The position numbers and the translations under genes were made by a program. The notes beneath the pieces were generated by a model that saw only the letters and a program-made list of their open reading frames with translations, was not told where the DNA came from and ran no database searches. Positions 1-11,073 of a stretch of DNA of 64,000 bases are shown in pieces. The stretch's first letter is position 1. Every line of letters begins with the position of its first letter. The stretch is from Misgurnus anguillicaudatus (taxonomy: Eukaryota; Chordata; Actinopteri; Cypriniformes; Cobitidae): contig NC_073346.2 in the NCBI RefSeq assembly GCF_027580225.2, positions 1,259,001 to 1,323,000 of the forward strand, written 5' to 3'.

Positions 1-748
1 ATAGCCAACGGTTTGAAGTTTTATTTGAGAGATTACAACTGACTTTACCGATTTCGCTGTCATCTTTAATCCTTTGTTTGCGAGGCCGGCCCCGCGGCAT
101 AGTTCCAGCTTTCAGAGCGGGTGTACTATGAACGATTTGGATTTCAAAATGGCGGAGTTCGTTGGGCCGAGCGAGCAAAAAGCATTAGAGCACAAAGCCA
201 TATCAAAGTTAACCGTAGAGCGACATCTAGCGATGTTTATAAATACAAACAGCTCATATAAGTACTGGTTTTGCTATAAGAAAGTACAAAATTACCGTTT
301 AAACATTTGCGATCACTTGACTGAAATGTTTACATGATTCGTAAAACCTTTAATCTGAAGGTGTATGTTTAAATGCTTGAAATAACTTTTAAAGATAAAA
401 ATTTGACTTGTGATAAACATGTTCATTTCTTTCATTAAAATAATATTTGTGACTGAATATGCCTATTGAAGAAAAAACAGCCAATAATAGCTCAAAATAG
501 ATGTGAACTCCTTCAATATTATTTGATCTCAGGATGAAACCCTTATAATGTGCTTGATAAAATGCCACGTGTACGATTTTGCGAATTATAGGCCTACAGT
601 AGGCTATGTTTTAATTTATTTGGGATGCACGATGTAAATTCTATAGTTACGTTTGTGTTGTTTTGTAGTTTTGATGAGTTCCATAATGTGGAAAAAATAT
701 AAATAAAGAATATTTGTAGGCACTAAGTGTTAGGGACATCCTGCATAA
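1..748. other. Unassigned AT-rich sequence
   Basis: I see no supported gene here. An open frame at 74-337 (+) would encode 87 residues, but it has no recognisable domain, lies in AT-rich DNA and ends without a splice-like context. Its first part (about 60-240) is less AT-rich than its surroundings, so it could be a decayed exon or a transposon piece. I cannot tell which. Confidence 0.3.
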
Positions 749-1034
749 CCCAGCTGAAAAAAAAAACAATAGGACTAAAACCATTACAGAAAAATCGAAT
801 GGATTCCATTATAATACCAATAGGAACCATTAGCTTTTACCATTAAAACCACTAGTGTGTTCTGGGCCATATTCCATTAGAACCAATACATAGAACCACC
901 AATACATACCATTAGATACCAACAAAGACCAATACACTGTAGTGTGTTTTGGACCATATTCAATTAGAACCAATAAAATTCCCAATAAAACCAATATAAT
1001 TTCTGTGATGTGTCTATTGGTTTTTTAGCAGGGA
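749..1034. mobile_element. MITE with imperfect terminal inverted repeats
   Basis: The left end reads cccagctgaaaaaaaaaaca. The right end, read in reverse complement, begins tccctgctaaaaaaccaata, so the termini are imperfect inverted repeats. The interior is built from short variants of 'accattagaaccaat'. The ends resemble those of the element at 31512-31804 (tccctgctgaaaaaa). It has no coding capacity and is a non-autonomous DNA transposon of unassigned superfamily. Confidence 0.6.
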
Positions 1035-1194
1035 AATGCCTAAATGCATTTTGTTCTTCTTGTGATTACAGGAATGTTTTGTTTTAAAGCTTGTTTTAAA
1101 GTTCAGTGATTTTTACATTTTTAATAAAGATTTATAAAGAACTTCAGCAGAATAATTGGGTTTAGATTGTATAGCTCTGGTATTGTGAATATGA

Positions 1195-1712
1195 GGGCTG
1201 GGCTGAGCCTGGTCAGTAGGCTACTTTGCAGGGCTGAGCCTGGTCAGTACTTGGATAGGAGACCTGGGAAGCCAGGTTGCTGCTGGTAGAGGTGTTAGTG
1301 AGACCAGCAGGGGGTGCTCACCCTGTGGTCTGTGTGGGTCCTAAGACCCCAGTATAGTGATGTGGACTCTACTGTCAAAAAAAGCACCGTCCTTCGGATG
1401 AGACGTTAAACCGAGGTCCTGACTCTCTGTGGTCATTAAAAGTCCCAGGATGTCCTTCGGAAAGAGTAAGGGTGTGCCTCAGCATCCTGGCCAAACTTGC
1501 CCATTGGCCTACTAATCATCCCTCATACTAATTGGCTATATCACTCTGTCTCCTCTCCACTAATAAGCTGGTGTGTGGTGGGCGTTCTGCCACAATAGGG
1601 CTGCCGTCGCATCATCCAGGTGGATGCTGCACATTGGTGGTGGTTCAGGAGATTCCCCTGTTCATATGTAAAACTCTTGAGTACTGAGAAAAGCGCTATA
1701 TAAATGTAAGGA

Positions 1713-1744
<32 letters not shown>
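1195..1744 (+). mobile_element. SINE3 (5S rRNA-derived SINE), near full length
   Basis: Bases about 1230-1285 resemble the 5S rRNA internal promoter region (gcctggtcagtacttggata, then ggagacctgggaagccaggt). The central part (about 1388-1480, ccgtccttcggatgagacgt) is the conserved body of zebrafish-type SINE3 elements. The 3' part carries the LINE-like tail (gaaaagcgctatataaatgt) and ends in a (TTA)n run at about 1711-1744. It would be transcribed by RNA polymerase III and moved by a partner LINE. Oddity: the 5S-like box 'gggctgagcctggtcagta' is present twice, near 1199 and 1230. Confidence 0.85.
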
Positions 1745-1794
1745 GACACACAGATTGTGATCGCTAACAATTGCACGCATTATTGCACAAAATA

Positions 1795-4330
1795 CTCCTG
1801 TTCAGCTGTTAATTCTCATTCAGCCAAAGTCATCAAATAAACAGTCTAAAGTGTCTAAAACCCGTAAATACACATTAGACTTAATTCTGTCACTTGGGCT
1901 CAATATTAGTGACGTAGAAATATCACCTCAGAGTGCTATTTCAGTCCATTGCCTTGTCTCATACATGGTAGGCCTACTTCTAGATAGGATCCCTTGGTCC
2001 ACATCACGCTACTGATTAGGCAGAACAATAATAATTTCCACTACTATAGATAGCTTTATTATGACTCTCCCAGACCTGTCCCAAATGAAACACACAGCAG
2101 ATAACCGTGAAAATCTGGATATTGTAATAGAAACCTCAAACAACGTTTGTTCTAGCTCGTTGGAAGCTATTGCTCCCATTAGATCAAAGAGAGTCAAGGA
2201 AAAACGGCAGCACTATGATATAACCATCATACAGCAGTACTTAAAAAAGTATCTAGAAAAATGGAGCGTAGATGTTAGAGATAAGGCGTGCTGCATAGAA
2301 AGATAGTGTTTAACACTACAGACAGCCAGACTCCCACCAGATCTTACTATCTCAGCATGCTTATTGAAGAAAATCATCATAACCCTCGATTCCCCTTCAA
2401 TAGAGTTGTGAAATTACCGGTAACTAGAAATAAAGAACAAACAGAAACAAATATTAAACTCCAACACAGTAGTAATGACTTCATGATCTTCTTCACTAAC
2501 AAAATTGTGGTTATTAAAGAAAATACCGAAACTATGAAAGCAGCCATAATTTTACCCATTAGTACACTGAACACTAGATAACCACATGAACAATTTTAGT
2601 CATTTAAAGCTACTACAATAGAGGAGCTCTCAAAATTAATAAAATCATCCAAATCATCATTGTGTGTATTAGACCCTGTTCACACACAATTACTAAAAGA
2701 GGTAGTTTCCCTTTAGTGTCAGACCCAGTACTAAATATCTTTAACTCATCGCTAGTAGGATACGTTCCAACAGCTTTCAAACTGGCAGTTATTAGACCCC
2801 TTATTAAAAAGCCACACCTCGACCAGGGAGATCTTAATCATTTTAGACCAAATTCAAATCTCCCTTTTTTGTTTCTAAAATATTAAAAAAAGACTAGAAA
2901 TTATTTATTTAATGTCATGTAACTCTCAGGTTAAATATTGCGTACCACAGGGATCAGTGCTAGGCCCTTTGCTTTTCTCGTTATATATGTTACCTCTAGG
3001 AGACATTATCAGGAAACATAACATAGGTTTTCACTGCTATGCAAATGATACCCAGCTTTAAATCTCCTCACATCCTAGCGAAACCAACTAGTTTTCTAAG
3101 CTAACAGACTGTATTAGTGATATCAGTGACTGGATGGGAAAATCTGAACTCCAATAAGACAGAGATACTTATTATTGAACCAAATCGCTCCAAACTAAAT
3201 ATGTCAGATTACAAGTTGCCCATAGATGGCTGCACTATGGTGCAGTCTTCCACAGTCAAGAACCTAGGTGTGATGTTTGACAGCAATATCTTTCGATAGT
3301 CATATCTCCAACGTCTGCCGCACAGCATTTATCGTAGAATAAAAAATACGCAAAATGCTTATCCACACTTTTATGACCTCAAGAATAGACTATTGTAACT
3401 TGTTACTCGGGAGATGTCACGCAAATCAGATAAACAAACTTCAGCTGGTTCAAAACGCAGTTACAAGAGTGCTTACTGGATCTAAGAAGTATGACCACAT
3501 AAGCCCAATTTTGGCATCCTTACACTGGCTACCAGTTAAATATTGCATATATTTTTAAATATTGCTAATGACATACACAGCCTTAAATGGCCTAGCACCC
3601 TCGTATCTTAAAGAATTATTATCAGAATACAATACGGTCGCAAAACTTAATTATCCCTAGAGTATCAAAAGTGTCTAAATGTGGTAGATCCTTTCCTACT
3701 AAAGGGCTTGTTATAGTTGTGCGTAGGTCCTACGGCGTAGCCGCAACGATGTAGGTTCCACGTGGTTTTCATTCATACTTTTGCGTCGTCATGCAAACAC
3801 ACACACAGAGCACTGGTAGGCAGTATCTACGCGTGTAACCACAGTAGCAGCGCGACCGTCAAAGAAAAAGAAGCTTGGCAAATTAACCCACAAACGAAGA
3901 AGAAACAGCAACTTGTTATGTATGTTTTGAGAAGACCAGCAATGATGGAAGTAAATAAACAGCAACTTTTGTTGCAGTTTGAGTTAAATCACTCCTCAAC
4001 TTGTCACATCTTTGTTTTCACCGTCGCAAACGGAAACACCTATGACACAGTTTTTTTACCTGATGGGAGGGGTTCTGGTGGACCAATCACAGCACTTGCG
4101 GTCCGCGTAGAACTGACACGCTGTTAAAAAATTTGTGAGGTGCACGTCAGGCTACGCAGAGCTTTGCACAGGCTACGGATAACCTACGGCATAGCTACGT
4201 AGACCTTATGCACAACTAAAAATCAGGCTTTAGCCCCTAAGCTCTGGAATGATTTACTCAACAATGTTGGAGAATCAGAAACACTCGATCAATTTAAGTC
4301 TGAACTAAAGAGGGCCAGAGGGAATCCGCA
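1795..4330 (+). pseudogene. L2-clade LINE ORF2 remnant (endonuclease end, RT, C-terminus)
   Basis: Broken frames on the plus strand read in order as a non-LTR retrotransposon ORF2. Near 1860-1930 'TRKYTLDLILSLGLNI' resembles the end of the endonuclease. Near 2760-2870 'FKLAVIRPLIKKPHLD' and 'NHFRPNSNLPFL' are RT motifs. Near 2940-3060 '[19 protein letters not shown]' is followed by 'YANDTQL', where the catalytic YADD has become YAND. The C-terminal part at 3355-3540 includes 'SRIDYCNLLLGR' and 'LASLHWLPVKY'. The frame resumes at 4225-4330 after a nested DNA element. Stops and frameshifts are many, so it is dead. The clade call rests on the 'YADDTQLY' and 'LHWLPV' style and on L2 3' UTRs elsewhere in the window. 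Confidence 0.8.
3704..4229. mobile_element. Non-autonomous DNA transposon nested in the L2
   Basis: The left end (agttgtgcgtaggtcctacg) and the right end in reverse complement (agttgtgcataaggtctacg) form long imperfect inverted repeats, probably extending outward to aaag(g)cctg. The L2 frame is interrupted at about 3704 and resumes at about 4225. Short flanks TAA/TTA would fit a 3-bp PIF/Harbinger-type target duplication, but this is weak. The 121-residue frame at 3762-4127 has no recognised domain and is probably chance. Confidence 0.6.
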
Positions 4331-4640
4331 GACTTTTTTTGCTTTTTCTCTGGAATTTTTTTTTTTGAAAAATCTGTGGAATTCTGCGGAATGATTTTAA
4401 ATGTTTTTAGAAGATATTAGAGAATTTAAGTTATAAATATTACAAAATTACATCTAAAATAATTACTTTTTAAAGGCTTACAATGAAAATGAATATACCA
4501 AACCAATAATGACATATATTATTGTTTATAGTGTTATATATTATAGCAGAATGAAAAAGCTTCTGTAATACGTTCTCATCATGAATTAAGCATGTATGAA
4601 GATAATTTCATAATTTTTACAACGCAATGTAAACTTTATA
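4331..4640. other. AT-rich spacer
   Basis: I see no gene and no clear element. The start (gaatccgcagactttttttg) may be a rearranged L2 end. Confidence 0.3.
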
Positions 4641-4924
4641 TTAAAGGAACAGTATGTAAGAAATGTATATCAATGAATCATAAAATGGCCATGATATGTC
4701 ACTAGACATTAAGAAATCATTTTCATTTCAAATACTTATAACACTGACAACAGTGGTCCAGTCAGTATTGTCATTTAAAAAGTGGAGTTGCAGCCCTCAA
4801 CTGATGTTTATGTTGTCATGTTGTGTATTGGCCACCAGTTGTGTGATTGCAGTACCAGTTTTAGCCACAAGTTTTGTGATTGCAATACCAGTTTTGGCCA
4901 CAATCCTACATACTGTTCCTTTAA
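4641..4924. mobile_element. TTAA-target MITE
   Basis: TTAA occurs at both ends (4641-4644 and 4921-4924). It flanks inverted repeats aggaacagtatgta and tacatactgttcct. Inside, at about 4828-4905, is a short direct repeat based on 'gccacaagttttgtgattgcaatacca'-like units of about 36 bp. A TTAA target fits piggyBac or Kolobok-type non-autonomous elements. A related left end occurs at 20115. Confidence 0.7.
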
Positions 4925-5152
4925 ACATAACAATAGCATTCGTCTTGTAAACGAATTTGAAATGATGATGTGCTGCTGAGTGCTGACTGTCGCGTCACAT
5001 AGACCACAGAGACAAGTAAGATCTGCTTAACTCAGCAGTAAGTTTTATTTCATCTCAAATATCAAATGGTTAGTACCGTGCTTTTTATCATAAAAACAAT
5101 CACAGCAAACAGCATGTGCAGGGTTTATGTTCTTGTCAATGCCGCTCATAAA

Positions 5153-5248
5153 CGCTGAGAGACGAGTGACGCTGAGAGATGAGTGACGCTGAGAGATGAG
5201 TGGCGCTGAGAGACGAGTGGCGCTGAGAGACGAGTGGCGCTGAGTCGC
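5153..5248. repeat. 17-bp minisatellite
   Basis: About 5.5 tandem copies of a 17-bp unit of the form gctgagagaYgagtgRc, with a few transitions between copies. Confidence 0.85.
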
Positions 5249-5444
5249 AAGCCCGAAGCTCCGTTGAGCTTATCATCTAAATCCTATTTTTTACTATCTT
5301 ATTCCTATCTATATAATATAACTTATTAGTTTATCTTAGGAATACTTACCTTGACGTTTACTGAATTGTATTACTAAGCGAAACGATTTGATCACTAGTA
5401 ACACCCAGTGTTAGCATATAGCCTGCTAACCATACCTCATATTG
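5249..5444. other. Unassigned spacer
   Basis: AT-rich; no recognisable feature. Confidence 0.3.
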
Positions 5445-5715
5445 GGTAATATACTTATGCCGCAATAGGTAGCCTGTCTGGAACCGAGCTGATTTAAACA
5501 ATAATACTGTATGACACTTGCATTACACGCAAACGGCCCCTATGCTAATAGAATTCTGTTTTTCTCTCCCTGTCTCGTCTTCGACCCCGAGGACAATAAG
5601 ACAAACAGACCCAGTTCCTGCTGCTGTGAAGGTCATCACACCACTGATCTACTGGCTGTCCTTCAATGTGTTGCCCGCCGATATGCGACCAACGACCACC
5701 GACTGAACCAGTTTA
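5445..5715 (+). mobile_element. L2 3' UTR, copy 1, upstream half
   Basis: It matches the L2 3' UTR seen in antisense at 24420-24700: gcctgtctggaaccgagc, gcaaacggcccctatgctaa, tgtctcgtcttcgaccccga and gccaacgaccacc-like segments in the same order. The downstream half of the same UTR resumes at 6941 after nested DNA elements. Confidence 0.75.
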
Positions 5716-5882
5716 ATTCGCTTACCCGCTTCCTATCCCTACCATGTTTATATTTAAGCATGGGCCTCGTGCCTCTGGCCTAATCACAGCCGTGATGATA
5801 GAGCTATATCACACTCCTACTCGAGCGATATTGCTTAAATATAAACACGGTATACGCCACTCCTGCTTTTCTACAGAACGCA
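5716..5882. other. Fragment of an unidentified DNA element
   Basis: It contains an imperfect inverted repeat: catgtttatatttaagca (near 5742) and tgcttaaatataaacacgg (near 5832). This suggests a short TIR element inserted in the L2 UTR. The family is not recognised. Confidence 0.35.
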
Positions 5883-6141
5883 CACTGTAAAAAATACTTT
5901 GCTGCCTTAAAATTTTTTATTAAATCAACTCAGATTCACAAATCATGTCAACAGAGATGAGTTGTCACAACTTATGAAATATAGTTGAGAAAAGTCAACT
6001 TAATTTTATAAGTTATAACAACTCACCTGTAGTTATAACAACTCATCTCTAGTCAAGATAAATAATAGTAAGTTGAAATGACTTGTAAATCCGAGTTGAT
6101 TCAACAAAAAATTTTAAGGCAGCAAAGTATTTTTTACAGTG
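5883..6141. mobile_element. Palindromic MITE, about 50-bp TIRs
   Basis: It begins cactgtaaaaaatactttgc and ends with the mirror image gcaaagtattttttacagtg. The inverted match continues through gctgccttaaaattttt and atcaactc on both sides, about 50 bp. The interior is rich in 'gttataacaactca' repeats. Related TIRs (cactgtaaaaa) occur at 32673, 13538 and 61772. Confidence 0.8.
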
Positions 6142-6440
6142 CAATAAATCCACTCCACATATTACAACGCACCATGGCGGCACGTTGAGTACACGGAATC
6201 TAGTTTTCCTCATCTACTTTGTACTTTGTGATCAACAAACAAACAAAAGCAAAACAATACTTTAATGGCATTGATAAACCTGTGGTTGATTTTATGACGG
6301 GAAAGATGGTAAGTCATCAACATCCAATAACTTACGCAGGAGGCACTCGGAGACGGGTGCTTGTTCTCCCAACAGTATCTGTGAAGTTTATGCGATTCTA
6401 ACACATTGACCCCAGGGGATCTTATGAAAAACTTTACATT
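6142..6440. other. Unassigned segment between DNA elements
   Basis: Two opposed frames of about 60 codons exist but have no domain. It probably belongs to decayed element sequence. Confidence 0.25.
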
Positions 6441-6940
6441 ATTTTACTCAAAGTCAACGAAAATCGAGCAGGACCAAAACATTTTACAGCGGATCGCTTT
6501 GAAAAATGTTAAGCAACGGAGTCAAGTATAACCGCAGCAATGACAGTGTCATTAATATAACAAAGTAAGTGTTTTGATTAATGCCATTAATGTTTATTTT
6601 TTAATCAGTATATACCACTAGTCAACTAAATGAATATAACATGGCAAAGATGAATGCACATTTATACATTGATTGAACAGATTTATAGCATTTTGAAAAA
6701 AAATTGTCATGGATTTATTGCATTTTGTGGAAAAAATAATTTGTTTTTATAATAAATCTTTGAAAATCAAGTTATGGATTCGAATTTTTTATGTTTTTAT
6801 AACCTAAAGATGCTATGTGAAAGTTTGTAACGGAAAATACTGGTTTTCATCTTGTCACTTTCTTGGTATAGAAAACACGTTTTTACCGCAATTTGTCAAA
6901 ATGGATTTATTGCGTTTTGGAACCAAACTCTTCATATATT
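6441..6940. mobile_element. DNA element copy 1 (TIR gaagagtttggttcc)
   Basis: The right terminus reads ggaaccaaactcttcatata, the inverse of the left terminus of the second copy at 8186. The body (cgaaaatcgagcaggaccaa to cttgtcactttcttggtata) aligns with the two halves of copy 2 at 8264-8480 and 11078-11255. The first 80 bp or so are missing here. It is non-coding and non-autonomous. Confidence 0.7.
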
Positions 6941-7215
6941 AATTTCTTCCAAGGGTTTTTGTCCTTCTAGGAGTTTTCCCACTGGGTTTTTCTCCTAGGG
7001 GTTTTTTTCATCCCCGGGAGAGTCAGCCAACTTTGGTTTAACTTAGCACTTTACTGTATACGTTACATTATTACTACGCTCGCTTGAACGGTTTATTCTT
7101 AGACCGCTGTATTATATACTTCTTATATTATCTATTAATTATTCTGTGGTCTCCCCTACATCTACTCATGTAAAGCTGCTTTGAAACAATTAACAATTGT
7201 GAAAAGCGCTACATG
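6941..7215 (+). mobile_element. L2 3' UTR, copy 1, terminal half
   Basis: Segments ccaagggtttttgtccttct, gagagtcagcca and gtaaagctgctttgaaacaa, then gtgaaaagcgctac, are the terminal L2 3' UTR. They match 36490-36689 and, in antisense, 24060-24350. Confidence 0.8.
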
Positions 7216-7985
7216 GGTGTGGGGAGATGGCAATCATGAATCACCTGGGAGGTTTGGCAGCCGGCTTGTAGTTAAGATTGTATACATTATAGTACACATT
7301 TTACACAGCAACGTTAGCTCAGTGTCGTTTTTTATATGCTTAAGCTATGAAATATAAACTAAGGTAATCTAAAGTAATGTTTATGTAGCTTGTTATCAGA
7401 AATAAACTACTCTAAAATGACTTTGTTATTATTGATTCTTAGCTGATTTTACCGGAAGTTAAGCGTGTTCCACGAAACCCGTTTGTTTATGTTGTTACTG
7501 CTGAACATTGTTGGGGAAAGTTACTTTTAAAAGTAATGCACTACAATATAAAGTTACTTCCCAAGTTACTTGTGTTACTTTTAAGTTACTTTCGCATTAC
7601 TTTTTCTTACTTGACTGAGGCTTGATCTCTTTCAGGCTTTGCAAGTTTTATGACTAAGTTCTGCATTCAGAAATTGCATATTTCCATCACAAAAATGTCA
7701 AGCTCTGGCCTACCATCCCTGTTTCTGACTCAAACTGTTCCTGCTCAGACATGCACGCATAGACTGCATAAATCTATCTGACTATGTTCAGTTTAATTCA
7801 GTACATTTTTTTTATTTTAATTAAACTGAAAAGTATCTCAAATATTATTGTGTACATTTAAAAAGTAATGCGTTACTTTACTCGTTATTTCAGAAAAGTA
7901 ATATTATTACATAATGTACGTTACTTGTAATGCATTACCCCTAACACTGCTGCTGAAACTGTCTAAACCGTCTTTTGTCACAATA
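7216..7985. mobile_element. DNA element related to 36690-36974, interrupted by a hAT MITE
   Basis: Bases about 7420-7505 plus 7950-7970 align with 36890-36975 (ttaccggaagttaagcgtg..., gtttatgttgttactgctga, aaactgtct). In both places the element lies directly downstream of an L2 3' terminus. The left end is too diverged to place exactly. Confidence 0.55.
7506..7949. mobile_element. hAT-type MITE with 8-bp target duplication
   Basis: The 8-bp sequence ctgctgaa occurs immediately before (7498-7505) and after (7950-7957) the element. An 8-bp duplication is the hAT hallmark. The termini are cattgttgggg and, in reverse complement, cagtgttagggg. Next to them are the 'aaagttacttttaaaagtaa' and 'taatgcattac' segments common in fish hAT MITEs. 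Length 444 bp, no coding capacity. Confidence 0.85.
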
Positions 7986-7987
7986 TT

Positions 7988-8185
7988 TAGCCTGTCTGGA
8001 AAGAGTGGATATTAAACCACAATACTGTTTGACACTTGCATTACATGTGAGCGGCCCCTACGCTAATAGAATTTAGTTTCTCTTTCCATGTCTCGTGATC
8101 TACTGGCCCTCCTTTAACATGATGCCCAGCCAATGTCGGCCCTGTGACCACTGACTGATTCCTGTTTAATATATTATATATATGA
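7988..8185 (+). mobile_element. L2 3' UTR, copy 2
   Basis: It aligns with 5470-5715 (agcctgtctgga, gcattacatgtgagcggccc, tgtctcgt, ccactgactga) with one internal deletion. As in copy 1, a gaagagtttggttcc-type element begins in the AT-rich stretch after 'gtttaat'. Confidence 0.7.
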
Positions 8186-8484
8186 AGAGTTTGGTTCCAA
8201 AACGCGATAAACGGCATTTTAAAAAAATGAGTTACTGCCAAAATCAGTATTATATCAGGTCAGTATTTAAACGAAAATCGAGCAGGACCAAAAGATTTTA
8301 CAGCTGATTGCTGTTAAAAAAGTTAAGCGATGACATCCCAAGTATAACCCCAGCAATGACAGTGTTCTTAATATGACAAAGTAAGTGTTTTGGTTATTGC
8401 CATTAATGTTTTTTTTAATCAGTGTATACCACTGTTCAACTAAATGAATATAACATGGCAAAGATAAATGCACATTTATATATT

Positions 8485-11073
8485 TGTCACGAGTGACTAT
8501 CGGGGCGGAACCAAAGTTAGGGAGAAAAGTTCCGCCCGGACGGATCTACCCAAACACCGGCACTTCCGGGTAACCCCGGGCAACGGAATCAGCAGAAACC
8601 CGCGACAGGTGTGCACAACGAGGTGCGAACGCTGATTGGATGGTTCAAGGGAAATAGGGAGTATAAATAGAGCATATGAAACACAAGACGTTGTTCATTG
8701 TTTCGTTCCATTGTTTGGTGGATGTTGGAGCGGGCGTTGTGGCAAGGGGTGTGTTTATGTGGTGAAGTCGACGAGAAGGAATTGAAGAGATGATCTGTTG
8801 GAGGAAAGAGGATGGAGAAACAATTTATTGGAACAGGTTTGGAAGAATATCAATCGTATTGAAGCAGTACATTCTTACTTGTGTGTGTACATCTGCATTG
8901 AAGGCCACAGCGAAGCACGACCTCTGGCGGAGGTTCCGCATAGTCGAGTGACTTCTTGGGAACCTGCCAAAGGAAGGAGAACCACACGGAAGGAGAGAGA
9001 TAAGCATCGCCAGACTGTGAGTACCAGTGGTCTATTTATTTACCCTGTAAGCATTGGAGGAACGGGCAGTCACTGTTTGTGAGGAGTGTGTTGTTGTGTA
9101 GTGGCGAAGCCGGTGGGTGAGCCAGTGGATTGCAGGACATCTAGAGCGCTGTGCAGGGACTCGTGTCATCCATCCAAATCGCCTGTGGTAGCGAATGTAA
9201 ACATATTTCCCTTCAGTGAAGTGTATTGACCCAGTGTGGAGGTATGGGCCTTATCTGTCACTAACAAAAGTGTGGATTGCCGTGGGTGAGTGTGCATTAT
9301 TGACGTGTGTGCACCTGAAGTATTTGCAGTGCTGTGCCGTGTCTCCTGTCGCTCATACCGTCCCCAGGTCAAGCCAGTCGCTGCAAGGTGTGTCGTGGAG
9401 CTGCTGTGGCGTGGTTATCATCGTGGACTTACCAGCTCACTCCCCCCCGCCTGCGTGTCCAAGCAACGAACGAGATCGTGTGAGCACTGGATCTGAATGC
9501 TGTAGAAGAGACCATAGTGGAAAATTAAGGGAAGTAGAGAAAGTGTGAAGACGCAAACTAATTGTTGTGTACAAGCCCTGTGTGGAGAGAGAGCCTAGCT
9601 GCCTGTCCCGCCAGTATAGGTATCGTTCGGAGTTTGAGGAGTCGACGGGTTTGTACGGATACTATCTCGCAGTCTCATCTGCCTTCTCACCCCCTCTCTG
9701 GACGGCATCGGCCGTGACAGGCCCGCTACAGCTGTGTGGAAGTGGGTAACGATTACACGCTCTCTCACCGAGGACTAAGGCCACGTGACGTACACCCTTT
9801 TTCGCCCCTGTTGTAATACCCGCCTGTGATGTGTCAAGAGTGAGGGAGGAAGAGTAAAGCTAAAAATCATACTTACCCGAAGAGTCCATTGAACCAGAAC
9901 GCAAAGTTACGTATCCAAACTGTCCCGTCGATACAGAGCAGCACGCCCATTGAACCATAGAGCCACATCTGAGTCAGAGCTAAAAGCTATATGTACCTGA
10001 ACTGTCCGTTGATACCGAACAGCACGCCCATTGAACCACAGAGCCACATTAGCGTCAGAGCTAAAAGCTATATGTACCCGAACTGTCTGTTGATAGAGAG
10101 CAGTACGCCCATTGAACCATAGAGCCACATCTGAGTCAGAGCTAAAAGCTATATATACCTGAACTGTCTGTTGATACAGAGCAGCACGTCCATTGAACCG
10201 CAGAGCCGCATCAGAGTTAGAGTTAAAAGCTGTACGTACCTGAACTGTCCTGTTGACCCAGAGTAGTACGTTCCAGGGAATCGCTGAGCCACCCTAGAGT
10301 TGAGTGAAGTCAAGCTTACCTGAGAGACTGTAGATTCAGTCCTGTGCGCTAAGTAAAGTCCATACCTACCTGGCACATCCGTTGGCCCAGTGGGGTGACA
10401 TCCTCGCAGTACTTTCGAAGCAACCTGAAAGAGAAAGTAGAGTGGGGTGTATTCCTTCCGCCTGCCATTGCAACCCTCCAGTGCCAGAGGGAGACACTAC
10501 AATATAGTGAGTTTTTCTCTTACCTGTCTCGTGTGTGTGTGTGACTGCAGTAGATATCTGGGACGAGCTTGGATTCCAGCTGGCCGCGGACGGAGAGGAG
10601 TGGCTCCGGCGTCCTGTGTGGAAGAACAGAAGAGAGAGAGAGTTATAGACACGAAGAAACTCCCACTTATACTTACTGGATTTCACTACGGTCAATTTCT
10701 GGAGCAAGCCGTGGAACGGCTGGAGGACTACAGAGCAGGTAGACGCCATACCCCCTTCTCATCCACTAATTATTGTTTATTCTGCCTCCAGGATCAAAGG
10801 AGGGCGCCACGGGTGCAAGAAACCAAGAAAGGAGCTCCGTCCCCCCGGCTCCCTCCCCTTCTCAGTAGTGCTTTGGCCCGGCACTTGGCCCCTCTCCCCC
10901 CGAAGAGTCCGTGGAGGACATTTTAAATACCTCCCCTTTCCCCCTAATTTAACTAATTTAAATCAACCTTTACTTACCTGCTTCGTGTGTTTGGTCATTG
11001 GGGTGCTGTTGGGGACCTCCTCGAGGTGGAACACGCCGGAGGGGCATTCAGTAGCCCGCTCCGGTTGGTAACA
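8485..11073 (+). mobile_element. LTR-like insertion, 2589 bp, TGT...ACA ends, 4-bp TSD
   Basis: It begins tgtcacgagtgactatcggg and ends gctccggttggtaaca, flanked by TATT on each side (8481-8484 and 11074-11077). The paralogous copy at about 6665 shows the empty site. TG...CA termini with a 4-bp duplication fit LTR-retrotransposon or retroviral-type integration, and I see no second LTR, so it may be a very long solo LTR. A TATA-like box (tataaatagagc, about 8664) lies in a GC-richer region than the surroundings. It contains the 81-bp tandem repeat at 9887. No RT, integrase or gag motif is visible. Alternatives are a non-autonomous LTR element or a retroposed composite. Confidence 0.6.
9850..10345 (-). 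repeat. 81-bp tandem repeat, about 5.5 copies
   Basis: The anchor 'cattgaacc' recurs at 9948, 10029, 10110 and 10191, exactly 81 bp apart, with a shortened unit before (9887) and a decayed one after (about 10270). Because 81 is 27 codons, the minus strand stays open with a 27-residue repeat around 'VALWFNGRAALYQ' and 'VQVHIAFSS' (73-residue frame at 9907-10128). There is no known domain. It may be chance or a low-complexity ORF of the host element. Confidence 0.8.

Noticed and set aside
1230..1290. A 5S rRNA gene
   Set aside because: Only the promoter-like part is present, fused to a SINE3 body.
10447..10926. 159-residue plus frame in the LTR-like insertion
   Set aside because: It has no domain, a matching 127-residue opposed frame, and GC-rich composition that keeps frames open by chance. 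It is kept only as part of the insertion.
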